Shown: in pieces, positions 27,740 to 39,600 of the stretch
Position numbering within the stretch: the first letter of the stretch is position 1
Layout: the number at the start of each line of letters is the position of its first letter
DNA from: Branchiostoma floridae
Taxonomy: Eukaryota; Chordata; Leptocardii; Amphioxiformes; Branchiostomatidae
DNA: 64,000 nucleotides
NCBI RefSeq assembly: GCF_000003815.2
Contig: NC_049990.1
Location: 5,010,251-5,074,250 of the forward strand
Reading direction: 5' to 3'
The notes under the pieces: model-generated
The model's input: the letters and a program-made list of their open reading frames with translations, nothing else
What the model was told of the DNA's origin: nothing
The model's database searches: none
Translations under genes and position numbers: made by a program

Positions 27740-30700
27740 TTGTGTGTGTATGTGTGTGTGTGTGTGTAATTGTGCAAACAAGTGTGTGTGTGTGTGAGTG
27801 TGTGCTTGTTTAGGTGTGTATGTATGGATGTATGTGCGTGTTTGTGTGTATGTTTGTTTCTCTCTGTGTGTGTGTGTGCACTGTATTTCTTTGTGTGCTT
27901 TGTGTGTGCGTATGTCTTTGCGTCTATATACCGTACAAGACATCATTAACATTCCACTTTCTTGTCAAGATATCTTAATCCTAACCTAGCACATCTTTTA
28001 TCAGCTAATTTTTACTTGCAATTTCACATTCCAAGGGCCCTCACCCCACCCCCATACAAACCTCTAGCCCCGCCCCTGTGAACTATTCCAACACACCGAG
28101 TGACCTTTCTTTTTAAGGTATTAAGCCTACAGTTCAGAAAAACATCGTTCTGAACGAGTCCAGGGGATATATCCTTACAGGTGCGAGCATGGGAACCTGA
28201 GTGCAGTGGGAACGGTTCAGGACGCACTGTTTAGATTGGCGTCAAGCCCGCCTCTTTGTACGCAATACCCGGAACGGCAGAATGGCGATCAGCTAGCACA
28301 ACTCTCCAAGCAGAGGTCAGGCTCCGGCTGTTTGTTTTTTGAACGTTTTTATGCGTTATTATCAGGCTTTCTATTTTGTACCGTTTTCGTTATGTCTTGC
28401 TAGATGGTACAAAATAGATAGCCTGATAAAAACGCCTACAAAACGGCAAACAAAAACAGTCAGATCCTGACCTCTGCTTGGAGAGTAGATCACAACTAGG
28501 GTCCAAACTAGGCGTCGAGCCTGGAACTGGAAATGTAGCCTCCGCCAGGCCGTCCTACGGGGGTACGGGGATCGTAGAATTCGGCAAAAAATAATCATGC
28601 AGTAAATTGGCTAGGGTAAGTCGAAGTCTAAGCTAAGGTTTATGTTCCTCCTCCTACTCGGCGGCCAACTCCTCTAGTAGCAATATTTATCCCCTGGCAA
28701 TTATTCTAGTATACTACTAGTAGCCAGCGCAGTCAGTCAGGTAGAGACTAATGAAAATGATACAACGTACTGTGTGTATGTACTTAATCTGTCTGGTGTA
28801 TCTATTTTTGTATGTATGCATGTATGTATCTGAGTGTTAGCATGCGTGTTCTTAAATAAAGAATACAGAAATAGACTTATGCTACAGGTAGCCTAATTGT
28901 CCTTCCCTGGTGAATGATCACCTCTGTTTGGTTAGTTTCTTAAAGTTTCTATTCGTTCAACAAGTCAACTTAAAAAGCAGCTTGCCCTAGCTATTGTCGT
29001 TCTTTAGCCAATCCTCTGTCAGCTTTTAGTACTATCCTATGCTACCATAGGATCTGCTTGGAGATTAGCTAGAGACTACAGTCAGACTCAGACGGCCTCC
29101 TTTTAACGACGACGGACCCGGAACAATCGATGCCAACGATACGCAATCTCTCCTCTCGTTTAACGAGAAATTGACGGGCACCTCTGGATAATGAAATTGG
29201 TGCGGATCTAATTGCCCAAACAGAATACGGCGCAAAACGTGTTATAAGGTTCACATAACCAATTCATTTAGAATTATAACACAAAGGAGCAGAAATATCT
29301 GGGTTGGTAAGCAGTACAAAGAACAAACAAACGTAGATTGTTTTTCAATTTACCATCTCTGTTTGCTTGTGTATTAACGGAATGTTTGAGTAAACAGCCA
29401 AATGACTCTGTTTTTTGTAACCTTTATTAGATCCTGAAGGGTGTTTTGGACCATTCCATCTATTTTACAGGGGTGGTTTCATACAATACTTTCAGTTTGA
29501 CCCTAAAGCTTCCGGAGAACATTTTCAGGGGAAACCCCATCGAAACAAAAATTGTTTTTTCGGTCAAATGCATTTATAGGCAAGTATAACAGACAGCATG
29601 TTAGCTTTGAGCGTAGCAGTCAACTTGGTAAGCGATACAAGGCTACTACTCTAGTGTCACTTTGTGTGCATATTGAAGCAAAGAACAAAACCCTTGTTGG
29701 CTGTGACAAAATTTCATATCAATTATTATAATTGTTACAATGTTTATGATCTCTTTTTTGAAAAAAAAAACAAAACATATCAGGCTTCTTTGTTTTACCC
29801 ATATTGTTTTTTTCGCTTTTCGCATTATATTTTGGCGATTGCAGAGGATGCATTTCATGAAATGTCTAACTTCCAATATGATTTTTTTTCTTTTTCAGAT
29901 TTTCATCCTGCATCCAAAAACCACACAGTCGATTGATATGGCCTATGGGTGATTAGCACCGTTGTGCGTAGGCCGGTATATATACAGCACAGGAGATGAC
30001 ACAGGTGTGTAACGCTATACCTGTGGGTTACCTGCACAGGTACAGGACAGGTAAACAAACTTACATGTGTGAACACGGGGGGAGGTGAATATATAACAAG
30101 ATTGTCAGCGTGTCACACACGGGAACTTTAGTAGCCCCTAGTGCCTGGGACAAAGGGTCTCTGTGTCTAAATGGTTGGGGCTGTGTTTTTCTTTGGCTTA
30201 GTATCCACAAGATGCTACATCACGCTATTTGTAGGACCATCGTTCATTATTTAGGCCCTCAGATGCCCGTCTTGACTTGGCGCTTTTCTATGCCTAATTG
30301 CTTGCACTGCCTATAAATGTAGCCGAAATCTAGCTCACTACATACGGTTCCTTAATGTATAAGGCTAACAGTATTTGAGTGCGATGATATGCCGACAAGA
30401 GATTACTAGATACTGAAATGGTTTAGCCAAAAAGCCGATGCGTGACTTCATTACGCAGATAATTTATTTTGACTGGATAAGACTGTTCAAGACTTATACT
30501 TGTCAAAACACGTTTGTTCCTATTGACTGTTTTCACGCACATCAAATCCTGGGGATTTCCCCTTGTCAGAACAAAACCATTCCCTGTACATAAGAATTGA
30601 TTGGATGTGAAATACATATTGGTATCCATCTTTAGACGATCAGTTGTACTATCTAAAATCTAGCCGAAAGTCAAAGCTTAATCTCCATAAATACTAAATA

Positions 30701-31914
30701 CTACAGTCATGTAAGTGGTTCAGAGTCATCATTATTGAGTCTTGGACAGACATACAAGGACAAGATGAATGACAAATAGAATACCTAGGTCATCCCTTTC
30801 TGTAGAATTAGGGCATCCAGAAGATATATTGGTACAGATGTCGTTCTGCATTGTAGTATCTGTGCAAGCACAAGCTCACATACACAATTCCGTATGCAGA
30901 TAATTGAATGTGAGTGGATAAGAATCGTCTAGACTTATACTTGTCAAAGCACGTTTGTCCCTATTGACCGACGTGAACCCTTTTCACGCGCAGTAAATCC
31001 GGTGGGTTGCCCCTTGTCAGGACTTAAGTAAACCCTATAAATAACAACTGATTGGATGTGAATTATATATTGCTTTCTATCTTTAGATCAGTTGTTGTAC
31101 CTAAAATCTAGGCGAAAGTCAAAGCTTACTTTAAGCTCCCTAGAATTACCAGATACTACATGTGACACATACAACACGTACCCTGTAGATAGCAACCGAC
31201 GGGATATGAATTATTGAGCGGCGGTGTTTGAAAGCATAAAGCGTTATAAAAGGTTGTTTCCAGACAGCGCCCTCCCCCTATACTCACGTAGAAAGCGTGG
31301 ATGTAATACTATGTATTCTCCAAGCACCGAATGTGAGGGGAGCGAGCCGGTAAAAATCCCGACCACCACTAAATCTCCGCGACCCAACCTCTGCTTGGAG
31401 AATAATACTATGTAGTCTGTCAGACTAACTACGATGGCTACAGGTATAGTATTTGCCAGGGAGGAGTTTGGTCGCCATTTGCCAGGAGCAGTGATAAACG
31501 TACCGCGGAATGACTCTCCTGGCCGATGATTTATTAATCTCCAAGCAGATCCTACGATGGCAAAGGGAGTCAGACGGGCTCCGGTAGAATACACACTCCT
31601 AGTCCGGCTTCACTCCTCTATCAACTTGTGATGCTATCTTATATGCTACTATAGGATCTGCTTGGAGATTAATAATTTTTACCTTATGAGCTTATTCTAG
31701 CCAAATTCTACCACCCGACCCCCCCATAGGAAGTCCTGGTGGAGGCTAAATACTACGTAATAGTGAAAGGCGTAGAACAGGTTTCTGACTCATTAATTAT
31801 TACTCATTACGCGTTGTGTTAACTACTTGAAAAGGTTGACGCCCCGGCTTGTCTTTGCATAACCCTAAAAATGCCCAAACAACAACAACAACAACAACAA
31901 ACCTTACCTTGCAT
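1..31914 (-). CDS. Filamin-like protein, 12 Ig-like filamin repeats in window (multi-exon, 3' end outside window)
   Basis: This gene is read on the minus strand. Joined exons (plus coordinates, 5' to 3' of the gene) are 31908-31914 (tentative), 25287-25427, 21452-21532, 18097-18231, 15897-16070, 14512-14658, 11390-11470, 10797-10934, 10121-10294, 9641-9802, 9284-9364, 8876-9019, 8351-8518, 7949-8104, 7515-7598, 7027-7164, 6373-6549, 5656-6057, 4322-4456, 3864-3986, 3137-3286, 2668-2772, 2114-2293, 1735-1845, 1294-1467, 351-500 and 1-36. They total about 1,251 codons. Every junction is GT-AG and phase 1. The product shows the filamin-repeat signature: a DxSKVxxxG strand, a DTxxAG turn, a Y(T/x)P...G motif and a GSPF ending before the next repeat. 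Filamins are rod-like cytoskeletal scaffolds that bind receptor tails and signalling proteins through these repeats. No CH actin-binding domain was found upstream. TRIM71-type proteins also carry a filamin repeat, but only one, so filamin is favoured. Confidence 0.85.
351..4456 (-). CDS. Filamin gene, repeats 9-12 (eight exons)
   Basis: Exons 4322-4456, 3864-3986, 3137-3286, 2668-2772, 2114-2293, 1735-1845, 1294-1467 and 351-500. Repeat 9 reads AAYGQGLKRAVEGKISEFVV...ASYTPRQVGAYKIHAKYGG. Repeat 10 starts VNPKKVELLGDW and has the DAGPGG turn. Repeat 11 starts DPSKVVVSGSGI and has DGSDAGSG. Repeat 12 starts DVSRVRFSGI with DPRDAGAG and AKEAGKHELDIKYNG. Here repeats follow one another in two- to three-exon units with sizes that no longer match the 4-exon cassette. 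Repeat 11 is the most divergent: its centre (EPMCVLRGREEEVEV, then KRDKYRALYCAEKQG) lacks the usual Y-T-P motif. Confidence 0.88.
4508..5306. mobile_element. PIF/Harbinger-like non-autonomous element with 17-bp terminal inverted repeats
   Basis: ATACCCGCCTCACATTA (4508-4524) is matched perfectly in inverse at 5290-5306. If the ends are TACCC...GGGTA, the flanks are direct TTA copies, the 3-bp TWA duplication typical of PIF/Harbinger. The 0.8-kb interior holds many short CG-containing palindromic bits and no convincing protein. It sits in the filamin intron between 4457 and 5655. Confidence 0.7.
5656..6057 (-). CDS. Filamin gene, 402-nt exon coding for a Pro/Ser-rich linker with octapeptide repeats
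   Basis: This exon is more than twice the size of any other in the gene. It begins GSPFAFEVRPGQ, closing repeat 8, then leaves the filamin fold. About 120 residues follow that are rich in Pro, Ser, Arg and Glu, with Ser-Pro and Thr-Pro pairs. Seven tandem octapeptides of the form R-x-E-P-N-S-P-x lie at 5735-5902; two and a half of them are a near-perfect 24-bp DNA tandem repeat (5817-5877). The exon ends EPDYWR, and the next exon (4322-4456) resumes filamin repeat 9. The position, between repeats in mid-rod, recalls the flexible hinge of vertebrate filamins, but the sequence is not one I recognise. The Ser-Pro sites could be targets of proline-directed kinases (inference). Confidence 0.85.
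6373..8104 (-). CDS. Filamin gene, cassette 4 (repeats 7-8): exons of 156, 84, 138 and 177 nt
   Basis: Exons 7949-8104, 7515-7598, 7027-7164 and 6373-6549. They code in order for GSPFKIQVVDARRATASGDGL...VVDTARAGG, then PSRATVPCKVRDSG...HFTPTEIG, then HIIVVTVLRESIDGSPFTCQ with DLSKVKVGP, then VGKGAPTVEITCAGR...HFQPKVAGSHEAVVRFNG. Repeat 8 is completed by the first codons of the next exon (GSPFAFEV), after which the repeat array is interrupted by the Pro/Ser-rich linker. Confidence 0.92.
7771..7882. repeat. Dispersed repeat shared with 56563-56697
   Basis: Both share TTTCC.GAGCA.CCTT, GTAACCCCTGCTTC, GATGTTTCTGA and AGAAGAGATGCTGCTACAG in order. Coding potential is not evident. Confidence 0.5.
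8351..9802 (-). CDS. Filamin gene, cassette 3 (repeats 5-6): exons of 162, 81, 144 and 168 nt
   Basis: Exons 9641-9802, 9284-9364, 8876-9019 and 8351-8518. The first begins GNPFRC and continues DVSKVTVSGDGI...FVNTDDAG. The second reads PGFDDVEAAVSPQDD...EYTPVDVG. The third gives EHRIKITYDGKEIEGSPFKTW followed by DVSKINV. The fourth gives VDTSHAGGGKLECII...FLPVTPQPHGVTLSFN. This is the cassette with the most textbook-like filamin repeats in the window. Introns here are short (about 280-480 nt). Confidence 0.92.
10121..14658 (-). CDS. Filamin gene, cassette 2 (repeats 3-4): exons of 147, 81, 138 and 174 nt
   Basis: Exons 14512-14658, 11390-11470, 10797-10934 and 10121-10294. The first opens with GSPHQC and closes repeat 2 before starting repeat 3 (VPVGMPTTFWVDPG). 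The short exon reads PSGLNVPCGFTG...IQYTPEEVG. The third carries SLPGSPFATNVYDPTRVTV. The fourth gives VEAEVSSGDG...VTFTPKSMSPHDVVVKFNG and ends with Val-Pro-Gly. Exon sizes match cassette 1 almost exactly. The donor of the first exon splits a Ser codon (A|GT), as in the matching exon of cassette 4. The 3.0-kb intron 11471-14511 holds the 5S-like sequence. Confidence 0.9.
10442..10586. mobile_element. Foldback element, 145 bp, 9-bp target duplication
   Basis: TAGCCTCTACCAGGCTTCGT is inverted at the right end (GGAGCCAGGTAGAGGCTA). The 9-mer GTAAGGCAA flanks it at 10433-10441 and 10587-10595. A 9-bp duplication with long inverted ends suggests a Mutator-like origin (inference). Confidence 0.65.
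13530..13829 (+). mobile_element. 5S rRNA-derived sequence (SINE-like), with ATT-repeat tail
   Basis: 13530-13650 lines up with metazoan 5S rRNA: TTACGGCC start, TCTCGGAAGTTAAGCAACG, AGTGCTTGGATGGGGGACC and CTGTAGCCTC end. Several paired positions are changed and the centre is altered, so it is not an intact 5S gene. About 130 bp of unrelated body follow, then a (TTA/TCA)n tail (13785-13828), the layout of a 5S-derived SINE. Confidence 0.65.
15606..15770. repeat. (ATC)n/(CAT)n microsatellite in a filamin intron
   Basis: Imperfect trinucleotide array starting about 130 bp upstream of the exon at 15897. Confidence 0.85.
15897..25427 (-). CDS. Filamin gene, cassette 1 (repeats 1-2): exons of 141, 81, 135 and 174 nt
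   Basis: Exons 25287-25427, 21452-21532, 18097-18231 and 15897-16070. The first codes for the start of repeat 1 (ASRVTASGPGLHKV... ending in a VDVTI strand). The second gives the PSAEIVPC...VQYTPKEVG centre. The third finishes repeat 1 with GSPF and opens repeat 2. The fourth gives the IDTSSAGSG...FRPGTVDTHD core. Unlike the later cassettes, the first exon does not begin with GSPF but with EPAITSSQ, consistent with its being the first repeat of the protein. The exon at 15897-16070 is unusually GC-rich. Introns of 2-4 kb separate these exons and are much longer than in the rest of the gene. Confidence 0.85.
16071..18096. other. Filamin intron without recognised feature
   Basis: AT-rich, no open frame with family resemblance. 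A solo end of the CTGCTTGAAGATTA repeat family lies near 16560. Confidence 0.6.
18903..19165. repeat. Tandem duplication of about 115 bp (18903-19015 and 19049-19165)
   Basis: TGGTATTCTTGGATAAACAG and GTAATGTATATGTACGG followed by GTATGTAT.GATAAAG recur in both copies. Confidence 0.6.
19547..19763. mobile_element. Foldback element, about 217 bp, 9-bp target duplication
   Basis: It is related to 10442-10586 (same TAGCCTCTACCAGGCT end and a shared GAGGAGTTAG..GGCC segment). The arms, roughly 80 nt long, pair across the loop (TCTGTCTTATTTGGCTAC against GTAGAAATTAGCCAAATAAGA). GCTAGCAGT occurs at 19538-19546 and 19764-19772. Confidence 0.65.
23532..23654. mobile_element. Foldback element, 123 bp, TAGGACA flanks
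   Basis: GTAGCCTGTTATCC is perfectly inverted at 23641-23654, and inner arms CGAGTCTCTTCTGTCC also pair. TAGGACA lies directly on both sides (23525-23531 and 23655-23661). Confidence 0.65.
26701..26906. mobile_element. MITE, about 206 bp, inverted ends CCCATTCCACTAG
   Basis: CCCCATTCCACTAG at the left end is inverted at 26892-26906. The interior (AAAGTACGACTGAG...AAGGCAACGAAACATACAAAG) is shared with the elements at 27134-27370 and 37020-37262. Confidence 0.6.
27134..27370. mobile_element. MITE, about 237 bp, with long imperfect inverted ends and TTA flanks
   Basis: The left arm (GGTCTCCTTTCCACTA ... CTCACTGCGACCTAG) is inverted at the right end. TTA lies on both sides. The interior is shared with the neighbours at 26701 and 37020. 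Confidence 0.6.
27711..27893. repeat. (TG)n microsatellite
   Basis: Nearly continuous GT/TG repeats with occasional interruptions. Confidence 0.9.
28302..28485. mobile_element. Foldback element, 184 bp, CTCTCCAAGCAGAGGTCAGG ends
   Basis: The 20-bp end is perfectly inverted at 28466-28485, and most of the interior folds back too, for example TCAGGCTTTCTATTTTGTACC against its inverse. The terminus is shared with elements at 31316, 31533, 41483 and 63410. Confidence 0.6.
30470..31127. repeat. Direct duplication of about 215 bp (30470-30683 and 30913-31127)
   Basis: Shared blocks in order: GACTTATACTTGTCAAA, CACGTTTGT, TTTTCACGC, CCCCTTGTCAG, TGATTGGATGTGAA, CTAAAATCTAG and CGAAAGTCAAAGCTTA. 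About 85% identity by eye. Confidence 0.65.
31316..31402. mobile_element. Small inverted-repeat element, 87 bp, flanked by a perfect 12-bp direct repeat
   Basis: TTCTCCAAGCA at the left is inverted at the right end. TAATACTATGTA occurs at 31304-31315 and 31403-31414. Confidence 0.55.
31533..31673. mobile_element. Inverted-repeat element, 141 bp, 22-bp perfect ends
   Basis: 31533-31554 is exactly inverted at 31652-31673 (core TCTCCAAGCAGATCCT). The interior AAAGGGAGTCAGACGG...CCGGCTTCACTCCTC matches 41483-41650. Confidence 0.6.
31908..31914 (-). CDS. Candidate first coding exon of the filamin-like gene (Met-Gln)
   Basis: On the minus strand the sequence reads ATG CAA G followed by GTAAGG, a strong donor leaving phase 1. 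The next exon (25287-25427) begins with two bases of a codon after a good acceptor, so the join gives Met-Gln-Glu-Pro-Ala and then a complete filamin repeat. An A stands at -3 of the ATG. The flanking upstream DNA (to about 32560) is richer in CpG than the surroundings, as expected of a promoter. The first intron would be about 6.5 kb. No in-frame ATG is available just upstream of the next exon, because a TGA precedes it, so an upstream exon is needed. Another exon, even outside the window, could fill this role. Confidence 0.4.
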
Positions 31915-32570
31915 TCTCTGAGACCGCCTCTTACACGTACGCTACTCCAGGGCCACAGGTGAAATCTTTTTTTTTCCCTCTTCTGTTATTCTCAGGAGGT
32001 CAACAGACCATCTGTGCAGGTGTTCACGTCTGCGATTGTTCCGCCGCAAACATTAACTCTCCTCGAAAAACGTGACCCCTTCCTATAGCCCGAAGTAGCT
32101 CCAAGTTTGCCAGGTCCTTCACACAACAGTCCTACAGTTTATTGTAACGTCCACGGCGTGCGTAAGCTACAACTACTCTCCCGGCGTACGTGGTGTTACC
32201 CGGTTGTCCTAGAAAACGCCGGCGCTAACTCCAAAAGAAAAACCTCCCAGTGTGTGTAGGTAAATCCACGGGCGGTTTGAAATACCGAACAACCGTCTGC
32301 GTCTATTGTCCAGTGTATTCCGTGCCCGTACGTTACTATACTCCGCGAGCTACCCAGGTACAATGAGGGACTTAAGACAACACTACGCCTGTGTGAGGCT
32401 CACCTGTGTTACCTGTAGACACGAGGAAGGCTTAGCCCGCTGTGACTCCGCCCCCAGAGGTCAAAGGGCAGTGGATCATCCGAGGACGACACGCATGGCT
32501 ACAACCGTTCTCATACTTAAGAGCTCTCCTGTGCGGAAGGGCGTTGGCGTGAGACCCAACCTCAGCTAAA
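31915..32570 (-). promoter_or_regulatory. Possible promoter/5' UTR region of the filamin-like gene
   Basis: This stretch is richer in G+C and CpG (for example 32040-32330) than the AT-rich DNA on both sides and lies directly upstream of the candidate start exon. No TATA box is evident. The call depends on the tentative first exon. Confidence 0.3.
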
Positions 32571-32740
32571 GACACCAAGACCGTACATTTACACACCGGA
32601 AAAAGGGTCAGGCTTAGGTGTGTGTGTGTGTGTGATGGTAACACATTAGATGGTAACGGCGATTGATGAACAATTGAACAGCGACCAATACTGGATTTGA
32701 GTGACCCTTGATTTCATAATATATGATACAAGACGTAAAT

Positions 32741-32806
32741 TTATGTGCTTTTTTGAGCGATCTTATGTGCTTTTTTGAGCGATCTTATGTGCTTTTTTGA
32801 GCGATC
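32741..32806. repeat. Three perfect 22-bp tandem repeats
   Basis: The unit TTATGTGCTTTTTTGAGCGA plus TC occurs three times without change. Confidence 0.85.
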
Positions 32807-32865
32807 GGTCAAATCTTTGGTCGCTCTGGGATCGCTTTGCGGTCGCCACATCAAGTGTTAATACC

Positions 32866-33093
32866 CTTGTCACATTATCCACGAGCTTCGGGCGTATCGA
32901 TGGAAGGTCGGCCATATTTAAGATCGACAGAGGGTTGCGCGTGCTTTTCACCTGAAAACCGTCCCTGTCACATATAAGCCATACTTTGTACATTGTACAA
33001 TTGTTGTGCAATAAAGTTATTATTATAAGCGAGGCTCGGGCGATTGCCGCAGAATCGTCGTCCGATCGATTTTCGCCAAATGTGACAGGGGTA
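32866..33093. mobile_element. MITE copy A (about 228 bp, TACCC...GGGTA ends)
   Basis: It is nearly identical to 62461-62692. The inverted ends read ATACCCTTGTCACATT at the left and the inverse of ATACCCCTGTCACATT at the right. They resemble the 4508-5306 element (TACCC followed by TCACATT). The left flank is TAA and the right flank TCT, so the target duplication is lost or mutated here. Confidence 0.65.
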
Positions 33094-35700
33094 TCTGTCG
33101 TATTGCATTTGGTGGATTTATAAGCTGTGTTATCGCTTTCTTTAGAGATGTGAGATAGTGAACTGGAATAAATCCACAACAGTCGCAGAGAGGACGTATT
33201 GTTGGAACACTCGTAGCCGGCTTGTCGTGGTATTTAGGTAGGAATATTGTAATGCGATTATAGCTATGAAAGCATCAAATGACTAATTAACCGCGAGCAA
33301 ATCGTAGACTTATTGAAAAAAAGTCGCAGGACGTCGTAGAACACCCCATAATGAAGCTACAAACCGTCCAAATCAAACAAAATTCGAAGGTACGAAGGTT
33401 ATGTTTGGCGCCGAAATGGGTCAAGGGCGGCTAAATTTTGTGTGGTCACGTGATACTCTGTAATCGTTGTCGTTTTACTGTTTTTAAGGCCTGTGTTTGG
33501 AATTGATGGGGTTTTGTTTTTCTAGACACATACACTTCGCGACGGTTTGTTTAAGCTTCTGGGTAAAACTAACTGCCGATACGACCGGCTGCTTTCCCGT
33601 ACAAAACAGGACCCTGATTCAGAGGGACACACATAAGCAACAGGATAGCAAAATCTACACCTTTTTAGATAATCTGAAAGGACGAAAATTAAACATTCGG
33701 TCACAATTGAACTGTATATTGTGTGAACTGTACAAAAATGTACTTAAGAATGTACATAAAAGTCATGCAATGTTAACCACGTGTATGATTTCGCAATATT
33801 TCCTCTCTGTTTCAAGAAGAAATCATATTTTTGCATTGTGAGAAATGTGATCATAAGGCCAAGTGTTTGCTTTCATCGGCAATCTGCTAAACGAAATGCA
33901 AGTATATCACTCAGGTCATTTGTGGTGATCGCCATGCATGTAGTCTGTATGCACATAGCGAGATACGTAAGAAGTGCAACCAGCTCTTGGGCGGGTGAAC
34001 GCGTTTGATATTTTCTTGTCGACTGGATCTATTCAAGGAGGTAAAAAAAAACCTCATTGATCTATTCAAAACGTGATAGTCAAGTTTCAAGAAACACAAT
34101 GCTACAAACAGATTTGAACATCTCACAAATACGCGTTGTACTAGATACATAAAAGATTGCTTTGTTATCAGAACAGATTCTGAAGCCCATGATTATAAAT
34201 ACCTGATTGTAAGAATATATTATAAATTTACTTATGTAGAGTGTTAAGATTTATTTGGAATTTCTTTATTGTAATTGACCGTAGACAAGCTGTAGTTTCT
34301 TGATATGTTCTATATGATGCTTGTAATACATAGATAGATCGCATGAGGGCTATTTCGGCTGACACATCGGGTAGGGGGACCGAGAACACGCTGCAAAAAC
34401 AAACCTGCCATGGGTATGGGATGACATCTGTTCTTTTCTCATCGAGTAATGCTACGTTCCCATTTGCGCCTGTGCCCGACCGGACTCCGAAGCCACAAAT
34501 TGTAATACAGTAAATGCATTTAAGTTCGCGGGTATTTTAAGTTTACGGTAGTGCCATGGAATGCACTCTCATACTATAATGGAAAAATGTTCGCGGTGGT
34601 TTTAAGTTCGCGGTACGCGGTGGTCACCGCGAAAACCTCAAACATTTCTGCATTTACAGTAAGTTGGTAAAGGGAGGCCTTCGTATAAGCAGAAGCATAT
34701 GATTTAGCTGGAAACAACTTCACAAAGTTTGCAAAATTTGCCATCTTTTTCGTGTTGCCATGGTAACCGTTTAATTGACGAAAATCACTAATTTCAGTTG
34801 CAAAGAAAAGGCGGGTCTGAATAGGGTTTAAGTATGCTTGTTGACGACCCTACTTCGGTGAGTGAGAGTGTAGCCATCTGTGTGGGAAGCCTTTCTAGGA
34901 CACACGATAACTGTCCTTCCTATTACGACAGCGTTGGCATGGCAACTATCTTGGGCTATTCGCGCTGCAACTGTTGACGTTACGTAAACTTTTTACCTCT
35001 GATGTCACTAGCGTACTTTGGAAAGTCAAACCTGTGCGAGTAAACCCTTGAAATATATGTAAGGCCACAGCAAGTAAATTTTATGAATGACATCCGCGAG
35101 CGCATTAATTTTCGCCTGATTTCAGAAAAAAAAGAATTTTTTTCTTCTGCAGAATGGTAAACATGATAATGAAGTACCAAAATGAGCAAATATATTGTGT
35201 TGTAGCCTAATAATTGTACTTGTAGAAGTGACACTTGCGAGGTACCCAGGGCTGTAGTTGTAGAAATGAAACTTGGATAGTTGTAAGAGTGACACCAATA
35301 TGAAAGCCAAGAGTGTTGTTGGTTATGCCAGTCTACCACACTAATGTCACCTTTACCATACCAGTACATGTCTTAAATACAGGAATGAATGCCGTGTTGG
35401 CTCTGATACCATGTTTTGTCCTTTTAATTCTTTTTACAACAGTCATCACAACTTTATTTGCCTATCTTTTAAAATTTAGCCATCTTGTTTTTTTTACCCA
35501 TCTTGTTTTTTTTCATCCTATCGCACTATCTTTGCAGTCTGCAGAGGATATCATCCATAAAATTTACTTGCTGTGGCCTAAGGATAAGCAGAGCAAAAAA
35601 GTCAACCTGTGATGTTTTTCATTTCTATGACCAAATTAGATGAACACTCGACACAGCCCTCCTTCAATAAACTCAATTACATTATCTAATCAAAAGAGTA
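33094..35700. other. Intergenic stretch between filamin 5' end and CUB gene 1 3' end
   Basis: Only the TIR repeat at 34506-34661 was recognised. Open frames here (for example 33497-33841) have no family resemblance or codon bias. Confidence 0.5.
34506..34661. repeat. Dispersed TIR repeat, copy 1 (TTCGCGGTGGTTTTAAGTTC)
   Basis: TACAGTAAATGCA and its near inverse TGCATTTACAGTA bound a core of GCGGT/ACCGC arms. Other copies lie at 37671-37882 and 49191-49386, with a fragment near 44375. Confidence 0.6.
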
Positions 35701-35702
35701 GT

Positions 35703-35708
35703 TTTATT
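35703..35708 (-). terminator. Polyadenylation signal of CUB gene 1
   Basis: AATAAA on the minus strand, about 73 nt downstream of the stop codon. Confidence 0.6.
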
Positions 35709-35780
35709 ATGGCCAACAAAAGCAAACAGTTATTTGGTAGATCCAACTGCTTCAGGTTTGCCCCTTGTTGACTGTGATGT

Positions 35781-39519
<3,739 letters not shown>

Positions 39520-39576
39520 ATTGTCTTGTCAGGGACTCAACTTCTATTTGTCACGGACTCAAGAACAATTGTGGTG

Positions 39577-39584
39577 CTTATATA
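39577..39584 (-). promoter_or_regulatory. TATA box of CUB gene 1, with upstream AACCAAACA block (39591-39600)
   Basis: The minus strand reads TATATAAG 58 nt before the ATG. Six nt further upstream is AACCAAACAT. Both elements recur at similar spacing before genes 2 and 3. Confidence 0.7.
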
Positions 39585-39600
39585 GGCCCGATGTTTGGTT

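Noticed and set aside
27659-27952. Open frame rich in Thr and His on the minus strand
   Set aside because: It is translation of the TG microsatellite.
31244-31594. 116-codon minus-strand frame
   Set aside because: It runs through two nested inverted-repeat elements and is not retained in their relatives.
32741-32806. CRISPR-like array
   Set aside because: The 22-bp units abut without spacers and the genome is eukaryotic; it is a simple tandem repeat.
32763-33179. 138-codon minus-strand frame as a gene
   Set aside because: Its sequence is the dispersed MITE plus the 22-bp repeat; the second MITE copy has no matching frame of that length.
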